A stretch of DNA of 64,000 nt, taken from Tetrahymena thermophila SB210. Lineage: Eukaryota; Ciliophora; Oligohymenophorea; Hymenostomatida; Tetrahymenidae. The notes under the pieces are model-generated. The model was not told the DNA's origin. It saw only the letters and a program-made list of their open reading frames with translations, and did no database searches. The translations under genes were made by a program, and so were the position numbers. Positions 37,125 to 49,400 of this stretch are shown here, one piece after another. Within the stretch, counting starts at the first letter, position 1. Each line of letters opens with the position of its first letter. Where the stretch lies: assembly GCF_000189635.1 (NCBI RefSeq), contig NW_002476437.1, positions 70,005-134,004 on the forward strand. Reading direction: 5' to 3'.

Positions 37125-40100
37125 TCATACTTCAATAACACTAACTTAGTTAAAATCTTCTATTGGAATATTTATATTTGTTTATTATTGCTTTTTCAAA
37201 ATATTTAACTGCTTTTTAGCTAAAAATTGTCTCATCTTTTACTAAATTTTAATGGCTGCAAATGTAAACTTTTAATTTTTCAATCTTTATAGCTTCTTTT
37301 TGGCTAAAAATGATCTAATCTTTGATTGAATTTTAATCGCTCCCCTAATAATAAAATTTTTATTTTAAGGCAAATAAAGAAATTAAATTACAAAATTAAT
37401 TACCAATATTAGAAGTATTTTTTATCAAGATTTTTTTCCTTTTTTAAATCTGCTTTTTACCCTATAACCATAAGTTGGATATCATTATTAAAGGCTAATT
37501 GCATATTATTATCTTCTTCACAAAAATATTCTTTTTACTCTTCATTATAAATTTCTTCCCAATCATAATCTGGATTTTGGCAAGAAGCAGGTGCAGTAGA
37601 AATTGCAGTTTCTTTATTGATTTCTAAGTCTTCTTATAAGTTGTTTTATTTAAAAACAATTTAGAACATCTTGTATGCCATCGCATCAAGCATTTCAGTC
37701 AAAAACGAGCTTCTTTCTGAACAAGCTGGACTTAAATTTACTTCAAGCAACCAAGGATGAGCATACTCGTCTAACAAAATATCAAAGCCATATAACTCAA
37801 AGCTTTTTTTTCTGTTGACAATTTTGTCTGCTGCACATTTAATTGTTTCTATAACTAAATCCTTTATTTTAGGCTTTACATCTTCCTGATAATCTATATT
37901 TTTAAACTCCTTCAAATAACTAATGAAATCTTTTAGCTCAACTACAGTCTCATCCCAGTTTTCTTTGGCTAGACTATTTTTATTTAAACTGAAATTTGTT
38001 AAGTGCTTAGAAAGAATCTTAATATTGTCCAAATCAAAAGATTAGCTGCACACTCTTAAATAGCTGCTTGTAAAAAAATAAATTTTGAGAGGCTTAAAGC
38101 TTGTTACCAAGACCCATTATCGGATGTCAAATTTTTTATTGTTCAGTTTCTTATATTTTGCTCCTTGAAATATTAAAGGCCTCTCAATATACTTTTAAAC
38201 TATTCTCGCCTACATTTTTAAACCACTGTCAATAGCTTCGTCTAATTTATCTACTAAATATATCCCAGATCCTCTTGAATTAGCAGATGGTTTAATTATC
38301 CAAATATTTTTTGTTCCAGAAACTTTAAATTATGGGTCAGCATCTTTGAAATATTTATACAATGAGTAAAGCTTTTTCATAAGTTTCATAGATGGAGATG
38401 ACCAATGTTCTTTTGACATACCCACGATCTTTTCAAATACAAACTTTTCTTCATCGAAAGGTACATTAATTTTAACATACTGAGAAATCATAGACTCCAA
38501 TTTAAAATTTGTTTAGTAAATATATAATTAGCAATCTCTTGATTATCTTGTTTCATCTATATATTCCTCTTACTATCTTTTTAATTTTTTGAGTATCTCC
38601 ACAGCTTCAGCTATCACAGTAATGTTAAAAATAAATCTGTTATCTCTCTTCGTATCTTCGTACATTAAAGGACTAAAGAACTTCTATTTCGTTACTTTTG
38701 CAAAGAATATCCCATCTTTTACTTAAGCATTTAATTTATTGGCTTGCTTCTATTAATAAGCTTGCTTGATTTCCTAATACGTTTGACTTCTTCTTAGCTT
38801 TATATATTGTATGTGCTTTTTCAACAGATTCATCACATTCATTCTCTAAAAAAAATAATTAATATTAAATAAAGTTTTTTAAGTAATTTACATTAAATTC
38901 ATTAGAAAATTCTCCTCTTTCCTGATCATTTCCAAGATCGTAGCACCTTGGAAAAAATAATTCCTAATTTACACCAAATTGTGTGTTATTTTTCAAGTTG
39001 TAGAGCAGTCTTCCCTTTTATGTAAGCTCAGTGTTATTTTTAAAGTGGTTGTAAAATTAGTTATCATTTAAAAACTTGTAGTCATCATTTGAATCTATAT
39101 AAATCCATTTTAAATCAAAATTATTATTTAAAAGAAGTTTATTTTCTTTCCAGCCCATTCTAAGAAGTGTCCTTCTGACATATTCATCTTATGAGTTGAT
39201 AAAAAATGTTTTTTGTAATTAATTATTTGATTATCCAGCTTAATTTGCACTTGCTGATTATATTTTAGTTTTTTTTAAATTTTATTTATCATTGTTCTCT
39301 TTTAAATTAGTGTTTTAATTTTAAGGATTAGTTTGATTTTGATTATTGTTGTCAGAATTTTTAACAGTAGAATTATTTTTTTATCTTAAAGCTTATAAAG
39401 AAATAATTCTATTGCTTGTGGTAGAAAAATTTGATGTATTAGTAGTGGTTTCTTATTTAAAATAGTTATTGCTTTGCTGTTAACTTGTTACAATTTAATT
39501 GGATTAATTTTTTTTTTATTAGAGCACATTTTCCTTTTAAGTATTTTCGTTTTCATCATTTTAAATTATTTCAGCTGCATTTAAATCAATCGAATTTTAT
39601 TTAATCAAAGGGCTTTGATCATCATTTAAAACTTAATTTTATTGATAATTATCATCACCATATTACTGAATCGAATTTTATTATGAGATCACTGAAGAAG
39701 TTTGATTTGACTATAAATCTTTTTGATTTCCTTACAGATTATTTTAATTTATTTTAAAAATTGTTCTTTTTTTGTTTTTGGCTACAACTTTATTTTGACT
39801 ATCAAGATAATCTAAATTTTTGTTGAACCTTACGTTCTACTAAGCACTTTTAAGAATATCCTTTCTGTTTGAATATTCTTTTGAAAAGGGCCGAGCCAAA
39901 GTTGTCAGAGTTTTACCAAACATATTTGGTTTCCTTTCTGTTTGCTCATTTTCTATAACAATTAAAATAAAATTTAAGAAAATAAATATTGAATTTCTAT
40001 ATAAATTTACTTATTTAATTTTAATTTGTAACAGAACTTGCAACATAAATATGATGATCATTTAACATTTGATCTAGTTCATTTTCCCTGTTTTCTTATT

Positions 40101-41472
40101 TTTGGTTTAATTCTTGTACAGGACTTCTAGGAGAAGCTATAAAATCTTTAGGAACACCTGCCAACTAAAAAACATTCTAAAAAGAAAAGCCAGTAGTTTC
40201 AGTTGAGCCTAACTCAGCAAAATCATCATAAAAATTTTAATCATTTAAGTTGCTATTTAAATTATTTTTTTCTATACTTTAAATTTTTAGAGGTTAGGAA
40301 ACCAAAGAAGAAGGCTGAGAATTAACAGAATTTTGTTGCTAAAATTTGACCTATTTACTATTTGGTCTCGTTAAAATGATTTCTTTGAAGTTTTTTAGAT
40401 TAGAAATATTTTTATAGCTATTTAAATTTGCAGACTTAGGAGGTTTCATGCTTATTCTATTATTGGATTCTACATTTTATTATTCCTTGATCTTATTTTT
40501 AGTTTCTTGTTAAATAAGTTACTGTTTTTATTTATACGAAAAATCTAAATTTTGAAAACCATTAGAAGCAGCTGCATATTTAAGAGATGAATTTGTAATT
40601 TAAGCAGAAAAAGGTTTCTATTATTAGTAAAAAACCTTGCTACTCTTAGCAGCAGAACTCCCTAAATTGTTATCCTAACTTATTGTTTTAGCTTAAGAAG
40701 GTTTTAGCCATCCATTAGTGACAGTTTATGATAGTTCCTTATTGTAAATTCTAGACAAACTTTCAAATCTTTTCATTAACTGCTCCTTTCTCTACTAACT
40801 AGGTTTTTTTTCTTCATTTTTATGATTATTTAATTAACTTTGACTTTTATTTTAAAAATTACTTTTCTTCTTTTTTTAAAGCATTTCATTAGTGTTCTAA
40901 TAATTAAAATCGTAATTTCTTTAAGTGCTACTATTGTTGTTGTTGTAGTTGTAGTTGTAGTTGTTGTTGTTTTTGTTTGTTGCATCCTCTACTAATAAAT
41001 TATTTCTATTTTCAAAAAATGTGTATCGAGTTTAATAGCCAAAAATATCTCCTTCATTTAAAAACTAATTATTTTCTTCGCCTTCCTATAAATAATTTAA
41101 TTCTTCTTAGGAATCAAAAGAAAGAATGGATAAATCTTCTTCTTTCTAAAGATTATCTTACTAAGCTTAATTTAAAGATTCTAAAGAAAATTTATTGTCT
41201 TAATAATTGTTTATATTTGCAAAATGATTCATTTTATTAATTGGCGTATTCTTAGGTTGTAACTGAATTTAATCTGAAATGTAATTTTTAATCTTTTTAT
41301 TCTCATATTTATCCTATTCTTGCTCAATTAAAAATTGGTTGTTTGGATAAAATTTAGGCTTTTGTCTTAAATTATTATTCTAATTTTCATTAATAAATTA
41401 TATATTGTTATAGTTGCTTTTGCTGCTGTTATCAGCGTCATTTAAAAAATAGTATTCAAAAGGCAATATCAT
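37125..41472 (-). CDS. TTLL3-type tubulin glycylase with IQ motifs
   Basis: Four exons, 41472-40011, 39952-38892, 38845-37404 and 37344-37125, 1,394 residues with matching phases. The first 740 or so residues are Q/N/K-rich and low-complexity. The TTL domain follows: WKENKLLLNNNFDLKWIYID, then FFPRCYDLGNDQERGEFSNE at about 825, which is typical of the TTLL3/8 glycylase group. The ATP-grasp core shows IIKPSANSRGSGIYLV (about 1020), KKFDIRQWVLVTSFKP (about 1080) and FELYGFDILLDEYAHPWLLE with VNLSPA (about 1190-1215). Two IQ motifs (AIKIQSKIRSFLAKKKL, AIKIQQKMRQFLAKKQL) lie near the end and predict calmodulin binding. TTLL3 enzymes add the first glycine to tubulin tails in cilia. Glycylase rather than glutamylase rests on the FPRCYDL block. 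Confidence 0.88.
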
Positions 41473-42489
41473 TTATATGGTTTAATCCTATTTTTGTATA
41501 GATTGGCAATCAATTAATATTTCTACTTAAATATAAAACACTTAAGAACTCCTAACAAACCTAGTCTATTTATCTTTTTGTTAATAAATTAATTATCTTT
41601 GAAAAAATTTAAAGAATAGCTAAAATTACTATATTAATAGTTATGACTTTTTGATGGATTTAATTGATTTAATAATTAAAACAGAAAAATATTCTTTCTA
41701 AATAAGGATTTCACAACTAAATTATCAGTTATTAAAACATCAAAAACATATTAACTCTTTCCTTTAAATTTTAAACCAATATTGATGATATTCTTTGATA
41801 AAAATGCTATTTGAATAAAAAACTGAGCAATAGTTATAAATCAAAAGAGACAAACATGAGATAGATCTTCTAAAAGTCTAAAAACAATCTTTTTTATTTT
41901 TCAATTCATTTATTAAATATTTTTAATTTTACGAATTAATAAATAAAATTATTATTATTATTTCGCATAATAGATTAGAATAAAATGATAAATTTTACAA
42001 ATAAATAATTTTATTTATCAAAAAATTATTTTTTATATTTATATTTAATTGTTTTTGTGAATTTTATGTTAAATATCTAATTAAATTTAAATGTTTGAAG
42101 CTCTTAAAATGAAATATTTATCAGTAAATTATTGAAATAATAAATAAATGTTGTTCTTATTCAATAATGAATGTGAAATAAATTATTTATGCTAGTCTTT
42201 GAATTTAATTTTTAAAAAATCCTTTACAATCTGCTGATTAGTTATAATTTTATTTATTTTTTATGAATTTATTATGAAGAAATATATATATATATATTTA
42301 GAAAATCCCAAAAAGAAGATGATACAATTATATAATATAAAAAATATAAAATCGATTAAATAATAAATATTTGGTATTATATTGAGACTTGTATTAATTA
42401 ATATACTGGGATTGTAATTGATTGATTAATTAATTAATTAATTTTTTATTCTAATTATATTTCTATTTTATTGAAACCAACGATCTTTT
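41473..42489. other. Intergenic, no gene seen
   Basis: About 1 kb of AT-rich sequence upstream of the glycylase gene and downstream of the CCCH zinc-finger gene. It includes a short TA run near 42287-42300 and TTAATTAATTAATTAA near 42425-42440, but no sustained frame. Confidence 0.55.
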
Positions 42490-43420
42490 TCAAGGTTATT
42501 ATTGCTTATCTTCAGATTTTTAATCTTCACCACCTTGTAATTATCCTGGGGTGTTTCCAGGGAAAGGTCTTTTACCGTTTGGCTTATTAGTAATCTTTCT
42601 CTTAGAGGCATTCATCATAGGCATCATTAACATTTATAGGAAAGGATTTATGGCTTGCTTTTCTGTTTAATAAAATATTGTTAATTGAATTTCTTCAAAA
42701 TTGTATTTATTTTTACTTGGGAAAGGGTGCTCGTAGAAACAATCAGGTCTTTGGCATGATTTACCATATTTGCAATCAGGATGCTTATTTATACACTGAG
42801 AACCATACTTACAAGTAGGGAAGAAAGTGCACTAATTAATTAAAATTATTTATTTGTTTATATAAAAATAAATAGTTTTTGAGAATGAATTACAGGTTCA
42901 GTTGGATGAATGTATGGGCAAGTTTTTTCATTTTTACAATTGGGATAATATTTACATCTTTGTTTCTTCTTGTCTTCTAGTTCTTTAATTAAATATTCAT
43001 CACTTTCTTCTTAGTTATTAGCATTGGATGAGTTATTATTTTAGTTGTTATTTGCATTGTTTTTATTTTCAACAGCTTCATTTGCTTTTTTTAGCTTTTA
43101 TTCGTCTTTTTCTAATATTTTTCTTGATATATGTAAGTAAGAAAATGTTTTTTTTTATGGAGTTTTCATATATTTTTAATTTACACAAATTTCTTTGTAG
43201 TAGGTTAGTTTGTTTGAGGATTTTCTTAATTTTTAGCACCAGAATTAGCATTGTTGCTGTTACCCTTTGGTTTAATTCTGTCATGGATGGTTGAAGCCTT
43301 TTTTATAATAATTTAGAATGAGGTTTATTAGTTTTCTTGAGGAGGTTTTTTATTTTATTGCTTATTTTTTTTTTAATTTTTTTAATAAGTTTTAGATGAA
43401 ATAAAAATTTTATTTTTTTT
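42490..43420 (-). CDS. CCCH zinc-finger protein, Nab2/ZC3H14-like
   Basis: Readable exons are about 43420-43185, 43122-42894, 42831-42717 and 42662-42490, with the stop at 42490. Three CCCH-type fingers are visible in the order RCKYYPNCKNEKTCPYIHP, CTFFPTCKYGSQCINKHP, DCKYGKSCQRPDCFYEHP. The spacing (C-x5-C-x4/5-C-x3-H) is that of Nab2/ZC3H14 fingers, which bind poly(A) in nuclear mRNA export and tail-length control. Upstream is an N/Q/K-rich, partly coiled segment (KILEKDEQKLKKANEAVENK). The tail is methionine-rich and then carries NASKRKITNKPNGKRPFPG, a likely nuclear signal. The 5' end is unresolved because the sequence upstream is almost pure A/K-coding; the true start may lie further up. 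The last intron (42663-42716) is 54 bases, a multiple of three. Confidence 0.75.
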
Positions 43421-43551
43421 TTGATGGAGGAAGTATTTTTTTTTAATATTTTTTTTTGGTATTTTATTTAAAATTTTTTTTATTTTATTTATTCCATTTT
43501 TTATTTTTACTTCTTCCTTTTTATTTTATTTTGGAAATTTTTTTATTTTTT

Positions 43552-43698
43552 ATGGGGTTTGCTCTGTCTCTCTTCGATTCAGCAGTGGTAGGAATCACGG
43601 AAAGAGGAGGTCAGCCACGAATTTTGAAGAGAGAAAGAGCCAGTGTGTATGTATGTAAGTAAGTAAGTAAAGCAGTTAAATTTCGTAATTTATGGTGA
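43552..43698 (+). other. G+C-rich island with a 48-codon open frame
   Basis: About 90 bases from 43552 are close to half G+C by hand count, in surroundings that are mostly A/T. On the plus strand they form an open frame starting MGFALSLFDSAVVGITERGG and ending at TGA 43698. On the minus strand all three frames are broken by TGA. It lies just upstream of the CCCH gene's readable 5' end. It could be a small non-coding RNA gene, a leader exon or a promoter island. It does not resemble a tRNA, and I do not recognise it as an snRNA. Confidence 0.4.
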
Positions 43699-43699
43699 T

Positions 43700-44218
43700 C
43701 AATCTCAAATAAATAAGTGATTAAATTTATCATCTCATTCATATATTTCATCTATTAGGATTTATTTTATGTTTGTTTGTATGTATGTAGATGTTTGTTT
43801 GATTGCTTTAGATTGATTAAATTTTTTTTAGCAAAGATAAAGAAACTAATCAATAATAGAGGTGAATAATTTGGTTAAGTATAAAAATAGATTTTCTTTC
43901 TTGTAAGTTCAGTCTGCAGATTAAATTGACTTAATTTTTAGTCAGCCAAAAAGAAACTGCTATTCGTTTAATGGATGCTATTTTCTATTGCTTAATCGAT
44001 CAATTTTTATTTACTTGATTAGATTTACTCTAAATAAATCATTAACTGATAAATAAATTTCTTATTCATCATAGTCAATCAATCAATCAACCTACTTATT
44101 TATTCATTTTTAATCAATCAAAATTAATTGCGAATAGAAGATGCTTGTAATTATTTATGGTTTTAAATCAGAGAATCTTAGTTAATTTGTAAATCTAGAT
44201 TCATTTTGATGAAGGAAA
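43700..44218. other. Intergenic, no gene seen
   Basis: About 500 AT-rich bases between the G+C-rich island and the small four-exon gene. They contain GTAAG/TGTATG runs and ATCAATCAATCAATCAA near 44078-44090, but no gene. Confidence 0.5.
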
Positions 44219-44878
44219 TCAATGGATTAATTATTATTAAGTAGTGTATACCTTAGCAGAAGTATTACTCTCCTCTTTTGCTGTTTATTTAAAATTAATA
44301 TTAAGTATGTATTTGCTTGACTGACTACTTTAAATAAATAAATTTATTTCTAAAGTGTCATAAACTAGTTATTTTACCTTTCTTAGACTTGCTTTCCATT
44401 TGAGATATTTTCTTTTTGATAAATTCCAACAACTTTTATTCACATTCAGGCTTTTTATAAGTTAAATAAAAGTTAAAATTTTTATCTCTTTAATTTTGAG
44501 AGACACTTATTCATTGATTATAAATTTTGTGTCTAAAAATTAAAGAAATAATTTAAAATACTTCTTCTAGCTTTTTGATTTCACCCAAAAAGTCTTCTAC
44601 TTCACATTGGGAGTCGAAGAATGATTAGAACCACTAAATGCAATAGCTATTTGTTAAAAATAAATTATAAATTTGATAAATTTATATTTTTTATGAGTAT
44701 TTCAGTCACTTTAAATAATAATAAAGACAATAAATAAATTTAATTCTAACAAGATTTACGTTGTAATAATTTCCTGTGCTTCTGGTTAAAGATTCTAAAT
44801 TTGGGAAATGATTCCCTAAAGCTCACTTTAAACTTCTTTTTCGTCAAAATATTATTTTAAATCACCGCGCTATGTCAT
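44219..44878 (-). CDS. Small coiled-coil protein, four exons
   Basis: Exons 44878-44760, 44646-44562, 44450-44378 and 44280-44219 give 112 residues with consistent phases and GT...AG introns. It begins MTQRGDLKQYFDEKEVQSEL and is helical throughout: GIISQIQNLQPEAQEIITTY, CEVEDFLGEIKKLEE, EQKLLEFIKKKISQMESKSK. It has no signal peptide or membrane segment. The heptad-like spacing suggests a short coiled coil or helical bundle. I do not recognise it. Size and make-up would fit a small subunit of a larger complex. The short frame is believable because four independent exons join in phase. Confidence 0.65.
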
Positions 44879-46044
44879 TTTTTCAAAATATACTATTATT
44901 TGAATAAATAGATTTTGCTATTCTTTATTTCTTCTAGTTTTTTTACTTCTAAATTAGAAATTTTTAGATTTTTTATTTTAATATAAAAAGATATGAGAAA
45001 TTCCAACTCTATAAACTAATTAATAAATAAATAAATATCTAACAAAACATTTAATCACTAAATCTCCTGCATCATGCTTTAATAATTAAATTATAGTTTG
45101 TATAAAATATATAGTACTTAATTTTATTTAAAAAGACATACTCATTAACATAAAAGGTCATTTAAACTATCTATAAATCAAGCAAAACATTTTAAAATAG
45201 TTTAGAAACACAATTATTATCAAAATATGTAAATTAATTTAACTTTATAAAATTATTTAAATAAACATAAATTATCTTTATTTACATTATGAGAATATGC
45301 GTATTAATTTTAATAGTCTTATTTAATAATAATAATATTTATAGCAAAGTAATGTAAGTTCAACTACAAAATAATTATTTTTAATTTATTATATTCAATT
45401 TAATATTAAATATGAAAAATATTTATTCAATTTTAATTAATAATTTTATCATTTATTTTAAGAATATTTTTTTTAACAGGATAATAGAAATTAATCTAAA
45501 TAATTAGGCTTATTAATAACACTAATTATGATAAATAATTATTGTAAATTTTATTTTTAATTTTAATAGTTGAAAAATTTATTAGTTCAGTATAGTTAAA
45601 TAACTTAAATTTTAATTGCCTTCCATAAAGATTTGTTTATTTATTGCTTATTAAAAACAAACACAGCATTTAAGACTATAACAAGAAAAATAGATTGATA
45701 GATGAAACAATTTAAATTGAAATTTCAAATAATAACAACTAACAAACCTGATAATTATATTTTTTAACATTTTAATTGGAATATTTATGTAAAATAAAAG
45801 TGTAATAAATATATATTTGATTTTGCTAATTAATTTTTGAATTGGCAGAGTAGAAAAAATTTTTTAATTTGATAAAAAAATTAAATGCAAAATTAAATGC
45901 GAGTCAAGTTAAATTATTTGGTGAATCAGGCAGACCTATTTAATTAAATCAAAAGAGCAAATAAATAAATAAAAAAAACAAGTAAATTTTATGAAAATTA
46001 AATTAATACAAATATAATAACATGCAAATACAAACATGCATACA

Positions 46045-46075
<31 letters not shown>

Positions 46076-46451
46076 TTACATGAAAAATTCATATTCAAGT
46101 TAAAAAAAAAAATTATCAGATAAAGAAAGAGAAGTGAAAATAAATAAATAAATAAAATGCAAAACAAACAAACAAACAAATAAATATACAATAAAAAAAG
46201 TCAAAAAATAGAAAGAGAAGTGTAGATAGATAAATAGATAGATAGATAAAGCTTGACAAAAAAGAAATCAAAAAAGCATACATACAAGCAAACAATAAAA
46301 CAAACAAGTTTTAGAAAAGAAGTTAAAAAGAAAGAAGAGAGATTTCATAAAACAAATTAAAAAGTTAAAAAAAGAAAGAAAGAAATAAATAAATAAATCA
46401 AGATAGTTTTTAAGTTAACAAAGGAAGAATAATTAAACAAAACTAATAAGT
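44879..46451. other. Intergenic with microsatellites
   Basis: About 1.6 kb of AT-rich sequence between the starts of the small coiled-coil gene (minus) and the importin gene (plus). The second half is full of simple repeats: TACA units at 46037-46073, AAAC and AAAT units near 46140-46190, and GATA units near 46223-46250. Open frames here are by-products of the repeats. Both promoters should lie here. Confidence 0.6.
46037..46073. repeat. TACA microsatellite
   Basis: About nine tandem CATA/TACA units, uninterrupted. Tetranucleotide runs of the same kind recur at 51994-52024. Confidence 0.9.
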
Positions 46452-49400
46452 ATGGACTCCAATTCAGTTAGTTAGCAAGACATGCTAACAGTTTTAAATG
46501 TATATCAGCAATTAGTCACAGATAGTACAAAGTTAGCTCAAGGTGATAAATTTTTAGAGTAAGCCCTCAACTAGATTAATAATTTTGCATCTACCTCTAT
46601 CAAGATTTTTGTTTAGAAGGAGTAAAACATGCAAATGCGTATTTACATAGGTGCTTTAATCAAAAATATGCTCAGAGAGTACTGGTAAAGCAATCAGGCT
46701 CTTGCAGATTAGAAAAAGGTTTTGTTTAAATTTACTATTTCGTTTGATTAATTTTTTTTTTTACTTGAACAAGCAAAAGAAAACCATTTTATTTTGAATT
46801 TTATATCATTTTCGAGCTTCATCTAACATTTTGCATATAAAAACTTGCTTGCTAGCTAGTTTGATTTTAGAAAGCCTGCATCTAACTAACTAATAAATTA
46901 GAAATTTCAACAATCTCACTAAATAGTTATTCACTAGCAATTTAAATTACAGGTTTAGATGCAAAACAACTGCACAAATTTTCTATTTTTAAATTAGTTT
47001 GTTTTAAAAGCTAGATAAAATATCTTTGAAAAAATGATAATTGTTAAATAAACTCCCTTGTTTTTATTGATTTAAATTATTATTAAAATTCAACATAATG
47101 GTTAAAATTAATCTTTTGTTCAATAAAAAAATTAGGAAATAAGAGAAATATTATTGCATGGTCTGCTAATGAATGTCGGAGACTTGAGAATTATAGAAAT
47201 TATTGTAAATTTCAATATATTTTTTTGAAAATTTTCTGCTTTTTCAAAATTATAAACCAGTTTTATTCAGCAAAGTCAAAAGTGATAAGTCAGCAAAATA
47301 GCTAGCTAGCTTTTCAAAATAATAAATAAATAAAGCTATTTTATTTTTATAATGAGCAAATGAATAATATTTTTTAATTTTCGCTTTAAACCAAGAAATA
47401 AATGAAAGTGATAGAATGAATAAGGCGAACAAGTTAGCAGCAAAGCTGATTTAAAAAAAAGAATTTGAATAATAAAGGTTTTATAAATTTTCAACCAGCA
47501 GAAGAAATAGTTAAAATTATTACCAATTAGCTTCAATAAACAATAATTTTTAAAAATAGGCCCTTATTATCACTGAAATTATGGTTTTCGATGGAGTAGA
47601 ATTATGGGCAAGTTCATTAAAGCAAATTATAGATTGGATGAAAAGCGAAGATTTGGAAAGAGTTAATACTGGATTAGAATTGTTTTGTACAATATTCTCC
47701 AAAGTAAGTGAAAAATATAGAAATGAGAAAATTCTTCCTGAAAGTTTCTCACTCACTCCTTTGATTCCTAAATTAATGCAAGCTCTCTTATAAATATTAG
47801 TTAACCTAAGAGTAATTACTTAATTAAATTCTTTATCTAACATAATAAGTCAGGAATAATTCAATTCATTTTCCATAGTGAAATAATTAAGTTTGTTATT
47901 GAACCAAACTAGAAATGTTTAATTGAGTTATATTAATTAATTAATTTGCAGCCATTATAAAAAATATAATTATAAACTAACAATTTTTTATAAACAGACT
48001 TTAAATGAAACTTAAAGAGAAAAATTATTTGTTTTGCTCTATTTAACTATTACTTCATTTGCTTACGCTGATGGATCTGATAATCGTTTAGTCGCATAGT
48101 GTTTTGATGAAACTTTCAAAGATTGGATGAATCTCTTTATTTCTACCTTACAAACCGACCTCAAATCTCACATCACTATTAAGAGATATATTCTTAAAGT
48201 AAATGATAATAGAATATTTTAATTAGTTATTAATTTTAGTTATTTCTACCTACCTACTTCTTCTGCTTGCTTTTCAAAGTTAGCAAAATAAAAAAAAAAT
48301 AAATAAATTAATATTCTATTAAACTCTAATTTAATCTTTTATTTTAAAATATGCTTATAGATTATGAATGTCATTTTTAGAGATTTTACTTATTATGCTA
48401 GAAATGCTATTGCAATTAGAATTCTCCCTATTTGGAAGTTCATGAACTCCATTCTTCCCCTCTACATTTGGACTTGTGTGTATGGCATCTAATTACAAAA
48501 TCTTGATAATAATGCATAACCAATTCAAGATCCAGCTACTATTTTGATTTAATAAGGAGCTCAATAGATGGATCAATACGGAGTAATATTTTATAAATGT
48601 TTAATTTAAGAAATAAAGCAAAATTTAATTGAATAAATAACAAAATATTTATTTATATAAAATTATAATAGAGTGCTGGATTAGATAATTTAGATTTTAG
48701 ATTTTTAGAAGAAGAAGATGAATGTTTGAACGAAATTGAAGGTTTAACATTAAATGCTATTGAATTACTTGCAACATTAGTCATTAAAGAAGATCTTTAT
48801 ATGTTAGTAAAGCATGCTCTTTTCCCAATTATCAATGCTCTTGCTCACTTTATTCTCCTTTCTAAGTAACAAGTAAGTATTTATTCATCAAAATTATTTT
48901 TATTTACAAAAATTCATTCATTTTATCTAATAGGAAAAATTATGGATTCATGAACCAAATCAATTTATAACTGATGATGAAGATGAAGCAAATATGAAGT
49001 CACTCAGGGCTCTTGCACATAACTTAATTTTCTAACTAATTGAAAAGTTTTAAGATTAAACTACTCAAGCTCTTATGATTGTTGCCGAAAAGTTCATGAC
49101 AAACCAAGATCAAGCACAAACAGTTTAAGTTATCTAAGAATTTTACGATAAGGGGTTAGCAAGTGAAATTAAAATGGGCTAAAGCTTTGACTTCACCAAA
49201 GAAAGACTTATGGAATTCATCAAAACTTCTAACTTTGACTGCACTCTTCCCGATCACGCTTGGAAAAAGAGAGAAGTAGGTCTCCTCCTTCTTGGTAGCT
49301 TTTCCGATGATATTATCGATTTCCAATATAAGCATACCTCTTCTTTTGACATTTCCTCTCTCATCCAAAATCTTATTTCTGATATTCAAATTCCTAATTC

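Noticed and set aside
46003-46307. Minus-strand frames rich in Y, C, L and F
   Set aside because: Products of tetranucleotide microsatellites, with no protein-like composition.
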